Shown: positions 7,235 through 9,368 of the stretch, one piece after another
Layout of the letters: every line of letters starts with the position of its first letter
Numbering within the stretch: the first letter of the stretch is position 1
Assembly (NCBI GenBank): GCA_004356305.1
Contig: SMXJ01000149.1
Coordinates: 1 to 9,368 of the forward strand
Reading direction: 5' to 3'
DNA length: 9,368 bases
Origin: Bacteroidota bacterium
Lineage (GTDB): Bacteria; Bacteroidota; Bacteroidia; Flavobacteriales; Flavobacteriaceae
The notes under the pieces: model-generated
Databases searched by the model: none
What the model was told of the DNA's origin: nothing
The model's input: the letters and a program-made list of their open reading frames with translations, nothing else
Program-made: the position numbers and the translations under genes

Positions 7235-7908
7235 CAAAAGAAAAATTCATCCAGTAAAACATTAAATCCGAAAGTGAATGACAGATCACTCAACACAAAA
7301 TTGACATTATTTATGGTTCCTTCCGGAATCCCTTTTTGTTCAACTTTAAGCCAATTAACATTCGCGGTTAGTCCCAAATCAAATGAAATCCGATCATGTA
7401 AAACATAAGAATATCCCAATGTAGAAAGTATGCCTATTCCATTTCCTTTACTGAGTAATTCGGTAAATTCGTCCTCCAACATTAAAGAGGTTTCATCTCT
7501 ATAGACTACAAAACCTGGGGATAAGCCATAAAAAAGCGATCCTATGTTACTCTTGGAAAAATAATACTTAGCTCCAGGTCCCAGGATTAAAATTTCAGTA
7601 TTTTTTTTTACAAAATTACTTTCAAAATTCTGCCGTTGGATATTAAATAGAAAACCTACCAAAACCCGATCTTTAATAAATTTTCCTGTACTTATATTAA
7701 TACCGTATTGGTTACTGCTGCTTTTATTTCCTAAACTCGTATTTTCAATTGTACCGGAACTTATGGAACCCGATAAGCCCGTGAGCCATCTTCCTTTTCT
7801 AAAAGGGGTTTCCGTAGTGTCTTTTTTAATTTCTTGTGCAGTAAAACTTGTTGATACCGTAAGAAATGTAAAAATTAAAACAATTGTAAGTAAAGATCTA
7901 TTAACCAA
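7234..7908 (-). CDS. Small outer-membrane beta-barrel protein, TTG start
   Basis: The product has 224 residues and a signal peptide (MVNRSLLTIVLIFTFLTVS..., cleavage likely after residue 24 at FTA-Q). The mature part has alternating amphipathic strands with glycine and aromatic residues: WLTGLSGSISSGTIENTS at 40-57, GLSPGFVVYRDETS, and a final strand FTFGFNVLLDEFFF that ends in aromatic residues. This matches the general look of Bacteroidota OMP_b-brl-type barrels of about 8 strands, without a sequence-specific family mark. The only start available between the in-frame stop at 7918-7920 and the signal peptide is TTG at 7908. Its last base overlaps the first base of the following gene (TGATG), marking a two-gene unit with the Omp85-like barrel. 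An A9 run (coding strand; plus 7601-7609) lies within the gene. Function is unknown. Confidence 0.75.
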   Translation of the reverse strand: MVNRSLLTIVLIFTFLTVSTSFTAQEIKKDTTETPFRKGRWLTGLSGSISSGTIENTSLGNKSSSNQYGINISTGKFIKDRVLVGFLFNIQRQNFESNFVKKNTEILILGPGAKYYFSKSNIGSLFYGLSPGFVVYRDETSLMLEDEFTELLSKGNGIGILSTLGYSYVLHDRISFDLGLTANVNWLKVEQKGIPEGTINNVNFVLSDLSFTFGFNVLLDEFFF

Positions 7909-7978
7909 TTTGTGAAATTATTGTATTGAAAATATCGATAAAAATAAAAAAATAAATTGAATAATTTTTTTTTAACAT

Positions 7979-8578
7979 CTAAAAATCCAGTTCTAACTGT
8001 GCTGGTACGAGCTTAAAGCTTTTACGATGATAGTAAGTAATACCAAATTTTTTGATCGCCTCTCTATGCTCTCTTGTAGGATAACCTTTGTTTTGTTTCC
8101 AGTTGTACATCGGAAATTCCTCATGAAGTTTTGTCATATATGCATCGCGATACGTCTTTGCCAAAATGGAAGCCGCTGCAATATGTAGATACTTACTGTC
8201 TCCCTTAATGATGCATTCATAAGGTGTTTTATGATAGGGTTTAAATCGGTTGCCATCAATGGCTATAAACTGTGGTTGAGGGCATAGCTTTGTAATCGAA
8301 CGATGCATACCCAAAATTGAGGCGTTCAGAATATTGATCTTGTCGATTTCATCCATCATTATATGAGAGACGCCATAAGAAATTGCCTGTTCTTCAATGA
8401 TGGCCTTTAATTCCATTCTTTTTTTTTCGCTGAGTTGTTTGGAATCCGTAAGCCACGGATGGCTAAAATCATCGGGTAAGATCACAGCGGCAGCCGTGAC
8501 AGGCCCTGCGAGGCATCCACGGCCTGCCTCATCGGTGCCACATTCAAGGAGATCTATATGGATTTTGAGTTTTAACAT
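7979..8578 (-). CDS. rnhB: Ribonuclease HII
   Basis: RNase HII cuts the RNA strand of RNA-DNA hybrids and starts removal of single ribonucleotides from DNA, in the cytoplasm. The 199-residue product is the usual length. The acidic active site is complete: Asp16 and Glu17 in GTDEAGRGCLAGP, Asp108 in AIDGN, and Asp127 in KGDSKY. TDSKQLSEKKR at 44-54 and AAASILAKTYRD at 134-145 are further family signatures. The start is the ATG at 8578. A run of nine As in the coding strand (plus 8419-8427) encodes Glu-Lys-Lys-Arg 51-54. The gene is divergent from the porin gene. The barrel pair follows on the same strand 70 bases downstream, in an AT-rich gap with no evident terminator. Confidence 0.97.
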   Translation of the reverse strand: MLKLKIHIDLLECGTDEAGRGCLAGPVTAAAVILPDDFSHPWLTDSKQLSEKKRMELKAIIEEQAISYGVSHIMMDEIDKINILNASILGMHRSITKLCPQPQFIAIDGNRFKPYHKTPYECIIKGDSKYLHIAAASILAKTYRDAYMTKLHEEFPMYNWKQNKGYPTREHREAIKKFGITYYHRKSFKLVPAQLELDF

Positions 8579-8609
8579 GAATAGAAATACCGGTTTACTA
8601 AGTTACTTA

Positions 8610-8709
8610 TTAGATGTGAGATATGAGTAGTGAGACGTGAGATATAAGAGCTAAGACAAAAATAAATTAGTCTATCATCTTATATCTTATATCTAACATC
8701 TAACGTCTC
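8610..8709. repeat. Two facing arrays of a degenerate 7-bp repeat
   Basis: On the plus strand 8610-8658 reads as seven 7-base units: TTAGATG, TGAGATA, TGAGTAG, TGAGACG, TGAGATA, TAAGAGC, TAAGACA. After a 9-base A/T spacer, 8668-8709 reads as six units of the opposite strand: TAGTCTA, TCATCTT, ATATCTT, ATATCTA, ACATCTA, ACGTCTC. In a common phase both follow roughly DAGAYRT. Positions 8634-8656 pair with 8678-8700 at 19 of 23 positions, so a long imperfect hairpin can form. It fills most of the rnhB/porin intergenic region. I cannot assign a function. Confidence 0.8.
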
Positions 8710-8742
8710 GTTAAAGAGTATTCGCAATTAGATGGAATAATT

Positions 8743-8750
8743 TACCTTTG
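8743..8750 (+). promoter_or_regulatory. -7 promoter element of the putative porin gene
   Basis: TACCTTTG matches TAnnTTTG. It lies 19 bases before the ATG at 8770, giving a leader of about 15 bases (GAAATAAGA-rich). The -33 TTG is not evident at 19-21 bases upstream, so support rests on the -7 box and position, just beyond the heptad array. Confidence 0.55.
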
Positions 8751-8769
8751 CGAAATAAGATCATCGTCG

Positions 8770-9368
8770 ATGAAAAAAACACTCTTGCTACTACTACTTT
8801 TTTGCCCCTGGGCAACTGTGTTTTCGCAAAACTTTCCTGCCAATACTACAAATGATAAAATTTCAACCCCTGAAAAGCCGTCAATTGATCTTTATAAAAT
8901 AATATCCATCGATAGGGATACGACCTACCTGGACACCAGTCTGACGATCACAAAAGCTTACAAATTCAATTATTTGCGTCGTGATAATTTTGAGTTGCTA
9001 CCCTTTGTGAATGTTGGACAGACTTATAACTCGCTTGCATATACTTTTGATGATCTCAACTTATTACCTAAGTTCGTCGCTCAGGCGCATCACTTTAATT
9101 ATATGCATATCAATGATATTAATTACTACAGCGTTCCCACCCCATTAACCGAATTATATTATAAAACCGCTTTTAAGCAAGGTCAACAATTGGATGCCTT
9201 TTTTACCGTCAATACGAGCGAGCAGTTCAATTTTTCAATAGCGTATAAAGGAGTTCGATCTTTGGGTCAATACCAACATAATTTAACAAGCACAGGGAAT
9301 TTTAGGTTTACATCAAATTATCACACTAAGAACGGGCGGTACAATATTCGCACCCACATGACTGCCCA
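8770..9368 (+). CDS. Putative outer-membrane porin (Porin_10-like), 5' part only
   Basis: The reading frame is open from the ATG at 8770 to the window end: 199 full codons without a stop, so the gene continues beyond. A signal peptide is evident (MKKTLLLLLLFCPWATVFSQ, cleavage likely after residue 19). The mature start, with DLYKIISIDRDTTYLDTSLTI (40-60) and FNYLRRDNFELLPFVNVGQ (66-84), is typical of the Bacteroidota 'putative porin' family (Porin_10, about 600-700 residues when complete). From about residue 75, repeated aromatic amphipathic strands follow, as expected for a barrel. This family commonly sits beside rnhB in Flavobacteriaceae, from memory. It probably forms a channel in the outer membrane; substrate is unknown. 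Family confidence is good but rests on the first third of the protein. Confidence 0.8.
   Translation, partial: MKKTLLLLLLFCPWATVFSQNFPANTTNDKISTPEKPSIDLYKIISIDRDTTYLDTSLTITKAYKFNYLRRDNFELLPFVNVGQTYNSLAYTFDDLNLLPKFVAQAHHFNYMHINDINYYSVPTPLTELYYKTAFKQGQQLDAFFTVNTSEQFNFSIAYKGVRSLGQYQHNLTSTGNFRFTSNYHTKNGRYNIRTHMTA

Noticed and set aside
7909..7978. Promoter for the barrel pair in the gap after rnhB
   Set aside because: No TAnnTTTG match is present on the minus strand in this very AT-rich gap, so a separate promoter could not be supported; read-through from rnhB is possible.
8610..8709. CRISPR array
   Set aside because: Units are only 7 bases, degenerate, without unique spacers, and in two opposite orientations; no cas genes are nearby.

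Overview
The window looks like a chromosomal segment of a marine-type Flavobacteriaceae (Bacteroidota) bacterium. The evidence is the set of -7 promoter elements of the form TAnnTTTG, start codons without Shine-Dalgarno sequences, lipoprotein signals ending in ...SC, a 565-residue LysS of the Bacteroidota type, and the neighbourhood rnhB / putative porin. Base composition is moderate in lysS, lipB and rnhB and clearly more AT-rich in the 6.1-7.9 kb stretch.

Layout. Positions 1-56 hold a perfect hairpin (probable terminator) downstream of lysS. lysS (57-1754, minus) is transcribed from a well-formed promoter at 1778-1808. Facing away from it is a tight plus-strand operon of three genes with 3-nt gaps: a 52-residue Pmp3/YqaE membrane peptide (1871-2029), a methionine-rich 245-residue lipoprotein of unknown function (2033-2770), and the octanoyltransferase lipB (2774-3487, GTG start). 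Convergent to lipB is an 805-residue lipoprotein (3521-5938, minus) with an N-terminal domain resembling DUF3352 and a C-terminal beta-propeller-like repeat region. Next come two translationally coupled outer-membrane beta-barrel genes, both minus: 6122-7234, a POTRA-less Omp85-type barrel, and 7234-7908, a small barrel with a TTG start. Then come rnhB (7979-8578, minus) and, divergent from it, the 5' part of a putative porin (8770 onward, plus), cut by the window end. The rnhB/porin intergenic region holds two facing arrays of a degenerate 7-bp repeat. An 18-bp perfect palindrome lies between the barrel genes and the big lipoprotein.

Function. Most of the window is housekeeping (lysyl-tRNA charging, lipoate attachment, RNA-DNA hybrid removal) mixed with envelope genes (two lipoproteins, one small inner-membrane peptide, three predicted outer-membrane barrels). 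Shared strand and tight spacing suggest co-expression in the YqaE-lipoprotein-lipB operon and in the two-barrel pair. Nothing in sequence shows a mobile element, CRISPR array, tRNA, rRNA or defence system. The items most worth a second look are the heptad inverted arrays, the AT-rich barrel pair, promoter elements that sit almost on the start codons, and the two uncharacterised lipoproteins. I do not see a convincing new multi-gene system. No stretch without a gene exceeds about 190 bases.
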